Shown here: positions 44,969 to 52,849 of the stretch, piece by piece
Numbering within the stretch: position 1 is the first letter of the stretch
Layout: every line of letters begins with the position of its first letter
Source of the DNA: AAA164-E04 sp014239995
GTDB lineage: Bacteria > Verrucomicrobiota > Verrucomicrobiia > Limisphaerales > AAA164-E04
DNA: 64,000 bases
Direction: 5' to 3'
Assembly (NCBI GenBank): GCA_029247315.1
Contig: JAQWLM010000161.1
Location: 1-64,000, forward strand
Notes under the pieces: generated by a model
Seen by the model: the letters and a program-made list of their open reading frames with translations, nothing else
The model's database searches: none
Told to the model about the DNA's origin: nothing
Translations under genes and position numbers: made by a program

Positions 44969-45661
44969 ATGAGGGTGGATATCATCACGTTGTTTCCGGA
45001 CATGTTTTCGGGACCTCTGAATGAAAGCATTCTCAGGAGAGCTCAAGGCCAAGGGATCCTGGATTTAAGGATTCATTGCCTGAGAGACTTTACCAAAGAT
45101 CGTCATCGTGTCGTCGATGATCGCCCCTTTGGCGGTGGTCCTGGCATGGTGCTTAAACCAGAGCCTGTCTTTGAGGCGGTTGAAAGCTTGTCCACTTCGG
45201 GTGCCAAGGTGGTGATGATGACCCCATCCGGGCAAAGATTCAGGCAGGAAGATGCGGTGAAGCTATCGGAATGCTCCCACCTGATTCTTCTTTGTGGTAG
45301 CTATGAGGGCTTTGACGAGCGCATACGTGAGGAGCTTGTCCACGAGGCATATTCCATCGGAGACTATGTGCTCACCAATGGAGCGCTGCCAGCCATGGTG
45401 CTGGTCGATTGTGTTGTGCGATTGATTCCTGGGGTGCTAGGTGACCCGGCAAGTGCCAGTGACGAATCTTTCAGTCATGGTCTCTTGGAATATCCGCATT
45501 ATACGCGGCCCTACTCCTTCAGGGGAATGAAGGTGCCGGATGTTTTGATGTCCGGAAACCACGCCGCCATCGCCGAGTGGAGGCATGGACAGGCGGTCAG
45601 GCGCACACGGGCATGCCGACCTGACCTAGTAGAAGACTTTAAGGATAGTGGGCTCGTTTAA
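44969..45661 (+). CDS. trmD: tRNA (guanine-N1-)-methyltransferase
   Basis: 230 aa from the ATG at 44969 (MRVDIITLFPDMFSG), the usual start; an ATG at 44939 is in frame but adds non-conserved residues. SPOUT-class enzyme that makes m1G37 in tRNA. The trefoil-knot motifs LLCGSYEGFDERI and SIGDYVLTNGALPAMVLVD are present. Confidence 0.96.
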   Translation: MRVDIITLFPDMFSGPLNESILRRAQGQGILDLRIHCLRDFTKDRHRVVDDRPFGGGPGMVLKPEPVFEAVESLSTSGAKVVMMTPSGQRFRQEDAVKLSECSHLILLCGSYEGFDERIREELVHEAYSIGDYVLTNGALPAMVLVDCVVRLIPGVLGDPASASDESFSHGLLEYPHYTRPYSFRGMKVPDVLMSGNHAAIAEWRHGQAVRRTRACRPDLVEDFKDSGLV

Positions 45662-45692
45662 CGATCCCGTAATTTAGAAAATACGACGCAGT

Positions 45693-46064
45693 ATGAATCA
45701 GGAATTGTTAAAGAAAATTGAGGCAAGCAGCCTTCGCGAGAAACCTTTGGAATTTTCCGTTGGGGATACCGTCAAGGTGCACGTCAAGGTGGTTGAAGGC
45801 GAAAAGGAGCGTATTCAGGTTTTCGGCGGTATCGTGATCGCCCGCCGCGGTTCTGGTGTCAATGCATCGTTCACTGTTCGACGTATCAGCTACGGTGAGG
45901 GTGTGGAGCGGGTTTTTCCTGTTCACTCCCCTCGTCTTGAGAAGGTGGTGGTTGAGCGACACGGTGCTGTTCGCCGAGCCAAGCTTAACTACCTTCGGGG
46001 ACGTATTGGTAAAGCTGCGATGCTGGTCAAAGAGAAGGATCTTCGTCGTCGGAAACGTTCATAG
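45693..46064 (+). CDS. rplS: 50S ribosomal protein L19
   Basis: 123 aa, 31 bp behind trmD. The conserved blocks GDTVKVHVKVVEGEKERIQ, GSGVNASFTVRRISYGEGVERVFP and SPRLEKVVVERHG (each partly quoted) identify L19, located at the 30S-50S interface. Confidence 0.98.
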   Translation: MNQELLKKIEASSLREKPLEFSVGDTVKVHVKVVEGEKERIQVFGGIVIARRGSGVNASFTVRRISYGEGVERVFPVHSPRLEKVVVERHGAVRRAKLNYLRGRIGKAAMLVKEKDLRRRKRS

Positions 46065-46302
46065 CCCTACAGCTCGTCTGCCGAAGATGGAAAGCTATCT
46101 GTGGTGACAAGCCGTGCGCCTTAAGAAGACATGACCTGCCCCCTTGATTGGATATCTTTTTCAAAAGCAGGGTTTGCTGTCAAAAAAAGGTGGCAATTCT
46201 AAATAAGTTTGCTAAGTTCCCTCGCTCGCAACCATCGCTATGCGCTAGTGCGTATGTAAATCGCGGGGTTTGGAAGAGCTTGAACTACATGGATTACAAC
46301 CT

Positions 46303-46938
46303 GTGACTGCCAATAAGAAAACAGCTAAGAAGGCCTCTGGTAATGCAAAAGGTGGCAAGACTCCGACGGTTGCTGCTGCGACGACTGCTGCTATCCTTGG
46401 TCTCCCCGTTCAGGAAGACAAGCCCAAGGCTGCCTCGGCCAAAGCTAAATCGAAGAACTGGAGCACTACCAAGGTCAAACCCCAGTGGTCCAAGTATTAC
46501 AAAACTCTCTTGGGACTGCACGAGCGGCTGATGACACAAATGGACGGTTTGGCCAAGGAGTCTGCTGAAGAAATGCAAAGCTATAGTTTGCATATGGCAG
46601 ATTCAGGAACCGATAATTTTGATCGTGATTTTGCCCTCAGTCTGCTTTCATCTGATCAGGACGCCATTTACGAGATAGAGGAAGCCCTGCGTCGGATTGA
46701 GAAGGAGACGTTTGGCGTTTGTGAACTGACCGGCAAGCCTATTCCCAAGGCGCGTCTGGAGGCGATTCCTTGGACACGGTTTACAGTGGAGGCTCAAATG
46801 CAGATGGAGAAGGATGGTATAGCCCGACAACGTCGTCTTGGGACATTGGGATCTGTAGATTCCGTCGGGACTGCTCCGCCAGTCCCAGAACCCTCTGATG
46901 ATGATTCCGTCAACAAATCTAATCGAGATAAGGATTAA
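46303..46938 (+). CDS. TraR/DksA-family protein with degenerate zinc finger
   Basis: 211 aa from a GTG at 46303 (TTG at 46270 gives 222 aa); no ATG start exists in frame. A long Lys/Ala-rich disordered N-terminus (TAKKASGNAKGGK...AAATTAAILGLP) precedes a coiled-coil (residues about 65-135) and the DksA C-terminal motif. The finger reads GVCELTGKPIPKARLEAIP then WTRFTVEAQ, so only one of the four zinc cysteines remains. DksA proteins act at the RNA polymerase secondary channel; the acidic tip residues of the coiled coil cannot be confirmed by eye. rpmG follows 5 bp after the stop. Confidence 0.82.
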   Translation: MTANKKTAKKASGNAKGGKTPTVAAATTAAILGLPVQEDKPKAASAKAKSKNWSTTKVKPQWSKYYKTLLGLHERLMTQMDGLAKESAEEMQSYSLHMADSGTDNFDRDFALSLLSSDQDAIYEIEEALRRIEKETFGVCELTGKPIPKARLEAIPWTRFTVEAQMQMEKDGIARQRRLGTLGSVDSVGTAPPVPEPSDDDSVNKSNRDKD

Positions 46939-46943
46939 CAATC

Positions 46944-47111
46944 ATGCCACGTGAAATAGTCACCATTGAATGCACCGAAGCGCGTAAGGAAGGTAAACCC
47001 CCCTCACGTTATATGACCAGTCGCAACAAAAAATTGCAGACCGAAAAAGTGGAGAAAAAGAAGTACAACCCATTTCTTCGTCGCCACACCCTTCACAGGG
47101 AGATTAAGTGA
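46944..47111 (+). CDS. rpmG: 50S ribosomal protein L33
   Basis: 55 aa: MPREIVTIECTEARKEGK, then SRYMTSRNKK and a KYNPFLRRHTLHREIK end, the usual L33 pattern. Only the zinc-free type is represented: the CxxC pairs of the other L33 form are absent (one Cys only). It is too short for many gene finders and lies between the DksA-like gene and rpsR. Confidence 0.96.
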   Translation: MPREIVTIECTEARKEGKPPSRYMTSRNKKLQTEKVEKKKYNPFLRRHTLHREIK

Positions 47112-47150
47112 TTTCATTTTATTATTAAACCATCTCATCCGTAACAATTT

Positions 47151-47405
47151 ATGCCACGCAAAAATACTAAGGATAAAGGCAAACGCAGTGAACCCGGGCG
47201 TTACCCTACCCGTACGCCTCGCCCGAAACCTGTGGTCGATTTCACCATCGACAAGTTAAGTGCAAGCAACGTCGACCTTCTGCGCCGCTACGTGACTGAG
47301 CAGGGCAAAATTCTGCCCCGCAAATACACCGGGCTTCCAGCACCCTTTCAGCGCAAACTAAGCAAATCGATCAAGCAGGCACGTCAGATGTTGCTCATGA
47401 AATAG
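47151..47405 (+). CDS. rpsR: 30S ribosomal protein S18
   Basis: 84 aa. The core VDLLRRYVTEQGKILPRKYTG and FQRKLSKSIKQARQMLLM are typical of S18. A 7-bp hairpin ATAGCTC-AGTAGC-GAGCTAT (47402-47421) spans its stop codon but no T run follows. Confidence 0.97.
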   Translation: MPRKNTKDKGKRSEPGRYPTRTPRPKPVVDFTIDKLSASNVDLLRRYVTEQGKILPRKYTGLPAPFQRKLSKSIKQARQMLLMK

Positions 47406-47483
47406 CTCAGTAGCGAGCTATCAACCGCCTCTCTGTTTTCATGCCGGGCCATTGTGGTGCCTTGCTGACCGGTTACTTTGTGC

Positions 47484-48671
47484 CTACGATTGACTCAAAC
47501 GTTCTACGGGTTTCTCGAAAAGCATGCTGTGTGCCTCCTCCAGAGCCGCAGGAATGCGGTCTTTGAAAGGGCTGTCTTCCAGGGCATGCATCCATTTTTC
47601 AGATAGTTCCGGGAGGTGGGCGACATTCTCGCCTGGGAACCAATGTTCCGCATTTCCCAGTAGATTGTAACGCATTTTCCCCCAATCCACCAAGTCCAAC
47701 GATTTGGCATAGGTCCAGAGCCTGAGAATTTCCACTAGATTCACCTCCCCAGGGACTCGAATGTATTCAGGAAGCCCCTCATTCCAGCGTTGACACCAGT
47801 CTTTTCCGATCGCCCTGTGCATTTCCTTACGCAGAGCTGACTCAATGGGTGACATGACCTCTTGAGCGCGATCGTAGTGTTGAAGAGACTGGATGTGTTC
47901 ATCGAAGTCCTCCGGACAGGCAGCTCCTATGCTCAGCGTGTGAACCTCCGGTTGAGCCAGGCAATAAAGGTTATTGAAGGCCATGGGACTGAGCGGGTCA
48001 CATAGTGCGATCATCTTTGCTGGAGGGGCATAAAGCATACCTCCCTTGTCATTTGGACTGATGATAAAAACCCCCATATCCCGCTCCGTGGCTGCGGTGA
48101 TCGCGGGCCAGTTGAGATCGTTCACAAAATACCAATGGAGGTTGACATACTCGAATGCATCTGTGCGGATGGTTTCCAGGATGAGATCTGTGGTGGCGTG
48201 CGTGGAAAAGCCAATGTGCTTTACTCTTCCTTCTCTTTTTAAACGGTAGGCGGCCTCCAGGCATCCTCCTTTCCGAAGGGTCCAATCCAGCAATTCTCGA
48301 TTGTTGATACCGTGGATCGAGAGTAGGTCGACATGCTCCAGCCCCAGGTATTGCATGGAGGTGTCAAAAGTTTCCAGGAATTCTTGTTGCGTGGCAACTG
48401 GTGCAACCTTGGTTTGGACCATCATCTTCTCGCGGGGTAACTTAGGAAGTAGCCATCCCAGTTGCATCTCTGAAGTTCCATACCCCCTCGCAGTTTCTAT
48501 ATGGTTGATGCCTAATTCCAGTGCCCTATGGATGGTTGCTTCGAGATTCTTCTGATTCTTACGAGGTATGTCTTCCGGCGCTGTATCTTGCCACTGATGT
48601 TGATAGCGCATGCCCCCGCAGCTGAGGACAGGCATTTGCAACTCCGTCTTGCCGAATCGACGATAATACAT
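47484..48671 (-). CDS. Aldo/keto reductase with remnant of C-terminal Fe-S domain
   Basis: 395 aa. The TIM-barrel core has MVQTKV with the catalytic lysine, LLSIHGIN with the histidine and IETARGYGTSE with the tyrosine; the usual first aspartate is a glutamate. The C-terminal 100 residues correspond to the ferredoxin-like extension of a subgroup of AKRs, but the Cys-x2-Cys sets are replaced (DWCQRWNEGLPEYIRVP), so no cluster is expected. Substrate is unknown. Divergent from the NIPSNAP gene. Confidence 0.85.
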   Translation of the reverse strand: MYYRRFGKTELQMPVLSCGGMRYQHQWQDTAPEDIPRKNQKNLEATIHRALELGINHIETARGYGTSEMQLGWLLPKLPREKMMVQTKVAPVATQQEFLETFDTSMQYLGLEHVDLLSIHGINNRELLDWTLRKGGCLEAAYRLKREGRVKHIGFSTHATTDLILETIRTDAFEYVNLHWYFVNDLNWPAITAATERDMGVFIISPNDKGGMLYAPPAKMIALCDPLSPMAFNNLYCLAQPEVHTLSIGAACPEDFDEHIQSLQHYDRAQEVMSPIESALRKEMHRAIGKDWCQRWNEGLPEYIRVPGEVNLVEILRLWTYAKSLDLVDWGKMRYNLLGNAEHWFPGENVAHLPELSEKWMHALEDSPFKDRIPAALEEAHSMLFEKPVERLSQS

Positions 48672-48831
48672 TCCTGCTTTATGCCACCGGAAAGATGCCT
48701 TGGCAATGAAATGACCCCTGGGTTATTGGTGAGATCATCCTACCTGGCGTTGGGCTTATCATACTCATATGCGTACTTGTCTTTGTTTGAATTCAAAATA
48801 GAATGCTATCCCTTAAACTTAAGAAAAAGTC

Positions 48832-49626
48832 ATGAACAGAAGACAATTTTTCAACGCGGCCGCCTTGGCGGGAGTGTCAGTGGGTACCCTCTCTTCGATC
48901 TCCTTGATGGCGGATCATCATGAGGGTTCACACCCCAAATTGCTTGAATGGCGACGGTGGCATATCGGATCGCTGGAAAAGCGTGGCATGGTAGATCGAT
49001 ATCTCAAAGAAGCTGCCATACCGGGCTTAAATCGACTTGGTATCAAGCCGGTGGGTGTTTTTTATCCCAAGCAGGATGAGGGTGTTGATCAAGATTATTC
49101 CATTTATGCTCTCGTTCCATTCCCGTCCTTCGAGGACTACTACAACATTCGCCGTGTCATGGGCCGTGACGACACTTTTCTGGCGGATGCTTCGGAATAC
49201 CTGGGAACTCCCAAGGGAGATCCTGCATTCCTTCGGATGGAGAGTACCCTGATGCGTCCTTTCGATGGTTACCCTGATGTCAAGAAACCTCGTGAAGGCG
49301 AGCGTATTTTCGAGTTGCGGGTATACGAAAGCCATAACGAGGCCAAGGCTGCCCTTAAAGTTGAGATGTTCAACAGCGGGGAATTCGATATTTTCAATAA
49401 TGTGGGTCTCGACAGTGTTTTTTGCGGTGAAGCACTCAGCGGTCCGGGCTTACCCAATCTGATCTACCTGGTTGGATACAAGGATATGAAGGAACGTAAA
49501 GCAGCATGGGGGCGGTTCTCAAAGGATCCCGACTGGCAGGTTTTGCGAAAGAATGATCGCTACAAGGACACTGTATCGAAAATTCATCAAACCTTTCTGG
49601 TTCCTGCATCCTATTCACAAATTTGA
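48832..49626 (+). CDS. Exported NIPSNAP family protein
   Basis: 264 aa. Tat/Sec-like N-terminus MNRRQFFNAAALAGVSVGTLSS predicts export. The NIPSNAP ferredoxin-like fold is seen at RIFELRVYESHNEAKAALKVEMF and AAWGRFSKDPDWQVLRK, with a divergent first copy near residues 35-130 (LEWRRWHIGSLEKRGMVDRY). Function of NIPSNAP proteins in bacteria is not established. It stands alone between the divergent AKR gene and the convergent sulfite-oxidase gene. Confidence 0.85.
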   Translation: MNRRQFFNAAALAGVSVGTLSSISLMADHHEGSHPKLLEWRRWHIGSLEKRGMVDRYLKEAAIPGLNRLGIKPVGVFYPKQDEGVDQDYSIYALVPFPSFEDYYNIRRVMGRDDTFLADASEYLGTPKGDPAFLRMESTLMRPFDGYPDVKKPREGERIFELRVYESHNEAKAALKVEMFNSGEFDIFNNVGLDSVFCGEALSGPGLPNLIYLVGYKDMKERKAAWGRFSKDPDWQVLRKNDRYKDTVSKIHQTFLVPASYSQI

Positions 49627-49912
49627 TTTCCACCCGAGAAAAACGTCCATGATGCAGATACGAGCATGGTTGGGAAAAGGGAAGCACTGCCCTCCGCATG
49701 AAAAATGCGTCTTCAATTGTACTCGTCCAGAGGCTGTGAGTGAAGGACCCTCCTGACCATTTCGCAGAAAAACTGCCCGTATGGAGGGCGTTATCCAGAT
49801 GACCGAGGGAACCGTCGTATGTCTTTCCCTGAAACCATCAGTGCATGTTTTTCAGATTGGGGCATCCAACAAGCAATCAGTTCAACCCAGGCATGCCCCC
49901 CCCAGTGAGGGT

Positions 49913-51127
49913 TCATGCCTCCAGGATAATTTTCCGTGGCCACTGCTGGTAGGCTTCCCAGTAGGTTTTTTTCAGTGAGATCTCGTCATCCTCGGCAGCT
50001 GGCTGAATGCGTCCGTTTACATCCACAGCACGAGAGACAAGGGTATGTTCTCCAGCCTTAACATTGCCCAGATCGATCCAGAAAAACCGCCAGCAATATT
50101 TATGTTTTGGGATGGATGTATCCCAGTTTGCACGCTGCCATGGGCCATGGTTCAGCTGAACCTCGGTGCGAACTATTTCGGTTCCATCGCCCCATGCTGC
50201 GCCGTAGGCACGCAGGGGGATGGTGCCATCTCGAGTCGGCTTTCGAGTTACCCTGGCAATGATGGACTTCAGGTTCATCTTGGTAACGGAGGTTTCGACG
50301 TATGTCAGCTCGTCAGCTTGTCGCTGTCCACGAACGGTGACATAATCACGTGCCATGTAGCGGCCCATGTAACGCCTGTCCCTCAGTTCGATGCGCGTGA
50401 GCCATTTGACATTTGCCACTCCATACCATCCCGGAACGATCAACCTCAAGGGGGCACCATTTCTGTGCTCGATGGAGTTGCCGTTTCTTTCATATGCCAG
50501 CAGTAATGGCATGTTCATGGCGTTCTCCAGCGTCATGCTGCGTCCAAAGGGAACCTTGATTTTCAGCTCGCGATTCGTGTCGGGACGAAGCACTTCCTCC
50601 TTGGTGTCCTTGCCGTAAAAAACAACCTCGACGGCCTTGGGATCCACTTCACATTTTGCAAGGAGCGAAGCCAGTGGGGTTCCTGTCCATCGGCTATTGT
50701 AAATCGCATCCATGAACCCCTTGCCTGCACCGTTACCGGAACATTCCAAGGTCATGGGTTGTTCTTTTCGAGGCATCGCGCGAATGTCGTCCATGGACAA
50801 GGACATCGGTTTGTTCACCAAGCCGTCAATCGAGAGCTTGAACTGGGTGGTATCAAATTCCGGCATGCCATAGTGCTGGACGTTGAATACCTGATCCTGT
50901 GGGGTCATGTATTCATTGAGCATTTCCCAGTCAAGGCGGTTGGGGCGCGCTTTTGGCATGTCTTCGAACGGAATGCTCTGTTCGTTCCTGCCTTGTTGAT
51001 CGAACGCAGCCCATGCACTGTTGGGAAGGGCCATGCTGATCCCTGTCCATTGGAGTCCTCGCTTGATAGCCTGTCGACGGTTGATTTGTTTTTGCGGGAA
51101 TGAACGCGTTTTGAATGCTGGAATCAT
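49913..51127 (-). CDS. Periplasmic sulfite oxidase-family molybdoenzyme (SorA-like)
   Basis: 404 aa. The Tat motif INRRQAIKRGLQWTGISMAL precedes a sulfite-oxidase fold: an N-terminal Moco domain with the molybdenum-ligand cysteine C129 in TLECSGNGAGKG, the RNGAPLRLIVPGWYGVANVKW segment (partly quoted) and a C-terminal dimerisation domain starting near residue 285. There is no heme motif in the protein. It probably oxidises sulfite or a related sulfur/nitrogen oxyanion in the periplasm. The upstream cupredoxin is the likely electron acceptor. Moco supply: moaB/mogA lies 3.5 kb away. Confidence 0.87.
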   Translation of the reverse strand: MIPAFKTRSFPQKQINRRQAIKRGLQWTGISMALPNSAWAAFDQQGRNEQSIPFEDMPKARPNRLDWEMLNEYMTPQDQVFNVQHYGMPEFDTTQFKLSIDGLVNKPMSLSMDDIRAMPRKEQPMTLECSGNGAGKGFMDAIYNSRWTGTPLASLLAKCEVDPKAVEVVFYGKDTKEEVLRPDTNRELKIKVPFGRSMTLENAMNMPLLLAYERNGNSIEHRNGAPLRLIVPGWYGVANVKWLTRIELRDRRYMGRYMARDYVTVRGQRQADELTYVETSVTKMNLKSIIARVTRKPTRDGTIPLRAYGAAWGDGTEIVRTEVQLNHGPWQRANWDTSIPKHKYCWRFFWIDLGNVKAGEHTLVSRAVDVNGRIQPAAEDDEISLKKTYWEAYQQWPRKIILEA

Positions 51128-51168
51128 GGTGTCGATTATTATCTATGGTTTCTTACTGGAAACTTGCT

Positions 51169-51972
51169 TCACTGCCTGGAATGGTCTTTCTTGCTTTCCT
51201 CATCTTTGATCAAGTGTTCTGGGTTCATGGAAATATCCAGAAACTCGCTTGAACCCTCCCTAAAGGTCAGCGTATCGGTCTCGAGCAACAGTTTCCCAGC
51301 GGGATGTGTCACACGCAATTTGTAGCGACCGGGTGGAAACCCTGTGAAGTGAAAGGAGCCAGTCTGGGTTGTTTTGTGGTAAAAGCGATGCGGGAATATG
51401 TAGATCCAGCCCTCCATGGCCCCGTGAAAGACACAGCGTATGCGCAGGGGTTGCTGGATGCCGCCGCTGGATCTTGGCTCGTGTACATGTTCCTGGCCCT
51501 TGGCCAGATTCACGTTGAACGGGGACTTTCCGTCGAGACACATGACGTTGTGGAAGGCCGCTTCACTATTCTTAAAGCATACTTTGTCTCCCAGTTGCAT
51601 GACCAGTGTTTCTGGAATGAACATAAAGTTCTCCTGATCCATCAAGTGGGTTTTGGCTTGGCGTGGGTATCCTGCGTCAAGCGTGAGACCATTCCCGACG
51701 GGGACGAGTTCGATGACGGTGTCGGAGAGTTGTCCTCCAATGCCCTTAATGTAATAACGACCCAGGCGCCACGGTTTGCTGGCATCCTTCTCATAGCGGA
51801 CCACCCCGGAAAACTCCGTGTCATGTTCCGTGACGAGCACGCCGGAGATGGTTTTTTCTGGTTCGGCGTGGGTGTGCATGGAGAGGACTGCCCAGAGCAT
51901 CCATCCGGTCAGAAATCTCCTAACCATCAAATGCCGAGTTGAAGAGTACATTTTACCAGGGATTGCGCTCAT
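51169..51972 (-). CDS. Periplasmic cupredoxin (methylamine-utilisation-type blue copper protein)
   Basis: 267 aa (ATG at 51972; ATG at 51927, MVRRFLTGWMLWAVLS, also gives a signal peptide). The type-1 copper ligands are visible as FHNV (His), then CVFHGAMEGWI with Cys, His and Met in C-x2-H-x2-M order. It continues with a carboxypeptidase-regulatory-like module (GSFHFTGFPPGRYKLRVTH), usual in this family. It lies 41 bp upstream of the SorA-like gene on the same strand, so a joint operon and an electron transfer partnership are likely. Confidence 0.83.
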   Translation of the reverse strand: MSAIPGKMYSSTRHLMVRRFLTGWMLWAVLSMHTHAEPEKTISGVLVTEHDTEFSGVVRYEKDASKPWRLGRYYIKGIGGQLSDTVIELVPVGNGLTLDAGYPRQAKTHLMDQENFMFIPETLVMQLGDKVCFKNSEAAFHNVMCLDGKSPFNVNLAKGQEHVHEPRSSGGIQQPLRIRCVFHGAMEGWIYIFPHRFYHKTTQTGSFHFTGFPPGRYKLRVTHPAGKLLLETDTLTFREGSSEFLDISMNPEHLIKDEESKKDHSRQ

Positions 51973-52276
51973 GAAAAGCTGCCCCTTTTATAGCTCGATG
52001 GCAAGCAATAACCTGGAAACGTCCGGGTGTGACCAGTTTCGCAATAATGACCTCCAGGCCAGTGCTTGAGGGTGGCTTGAAAGGTTTGCCCTAGCTCACA
52101 CAACAGCTATGTAAAGCATCTCCTGAGTGACCTCATCGCATCGTTTGCTTTTTTGAAGGGCCTACTGGTTTGAGTGACTTTGTTGCTTCATGCACAAGAA
52201 AGAAGAGGCCAGGACAGTCTGTTTGCTGGGGAGACATGGTGTGCAGGGTACCATGGATGCTTGAGTGACAGCATGC
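51973..52276. other. Intergenic region upstream of the cupredoxin gene
   Basis: About 300 bp between the cupredoxin start and the glnK terminator. It should hold the promoter of the cupredoxin-sulfite oxidase pair on the minus strand. I saw no gene, repeat or clear operator in it. Confidence 0.4.
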
Positions 52277-52282
52277 CCATCC

Positions 52283-52319
52283 AAAAAAGAAGCGCGGTTC
52301 AAAAAAGAACCGCGCTTCT
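52283..52319 (-). terminator. Strong Rho-independent terminator of amt-glnK
   Basis: AGAAGCGCGGTTC (52288-52300) and GAACCGCGCTTCT (52307-52319) are perfect complements: a 13-bp stem with an A6 loop. On the minus strand the stem is followed by TTTTTT (complement of 52283-52288). It sits about 15 bp behind the glnK stop codon. Confidence 0.9.
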
Positions 52320-52335
52320 CATGATTGTTGGAAAC

Positions 52336-52674
52336 CTAGACGGCCTGCTCTCCTCGTTCAGATGTCCGGATACGAACGGCTTCATCGATCGTCGATACGA
52401 ACACCTTGCCATCACCGATTTTACCCGTCTTTGCGGATTCGATAATGGCATTGACGCCCGCCTCGACCTGTTCGTCGGCAACGACAATTTCCAGTTTGAT
52501 CTTGGGTAGGAAATCCACGGTGTATTCACTACCCCGGTAGATTTCAGTGTGTCCCTTCTGCCGTCCGAATCCCTTGACCTCACTGACGGTCATTCCCTCT
52601 ATACCGATAGTTCCAAGGGCTTCCTTGACATCCTCAAGCTTGAACGGTTTTACGATGGCTTCAATTTTTTTCAT
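52336..52674 (-). CDS. glnK: Nitrogen regulatory protein P-II
   Basis: 112 aa from the ATG at 52674 (MKKIEAIVKPFKLEDVKEAL). The T-loop GHTEIYRGSEYTVDFLPK carries the tyrosine that is uridylylated in many P-II proteins, and the C-terminal loop reads TIDEAVRIRTSERGEQAV. It senses ATP/ADP and 2-oxoglutarate and gates the ammonium channel encoded just upstream. The order amt-glnK is the reverse of the common glnK-amtB order. Confidence 0.96.
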   Translation of the reverse strand: MKKIEAIVKPFKLEDVKEALGTIGIEGMTVSEVKGFGRQKGHTEIYRGSEYTVDFLPKIKLEIVVADEQVEAGVNAIIESAKTGKIGDGKVFVSTIDEAVRIRTSERGEQAV

Positions 52675-52849
52675 AAAGCATATTTGCTTTCCATGTTTGC
52701 GGCAGAGGGTGGTGTTTGACTCATCAGTAAACGATCCTGCTCCTGCCTGATTTTCTTTGGTAACATCTTCAAAAAACGCCCTGTGGGCAATCCTTTTTGG
52801 TTTTGACAACATTCCAGGGCTCTTTGGACAACCCCTGTTGTGCCTGCCT

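Noticed and set aside
47402..47421. Hairpin over the rpsR stop codon as a Rho-independent terminator
   Set aside because: The 7-bp stem has no T run behind it; the similar hairpin after the cytochrome c gene at 27793-27812 has the same defect.
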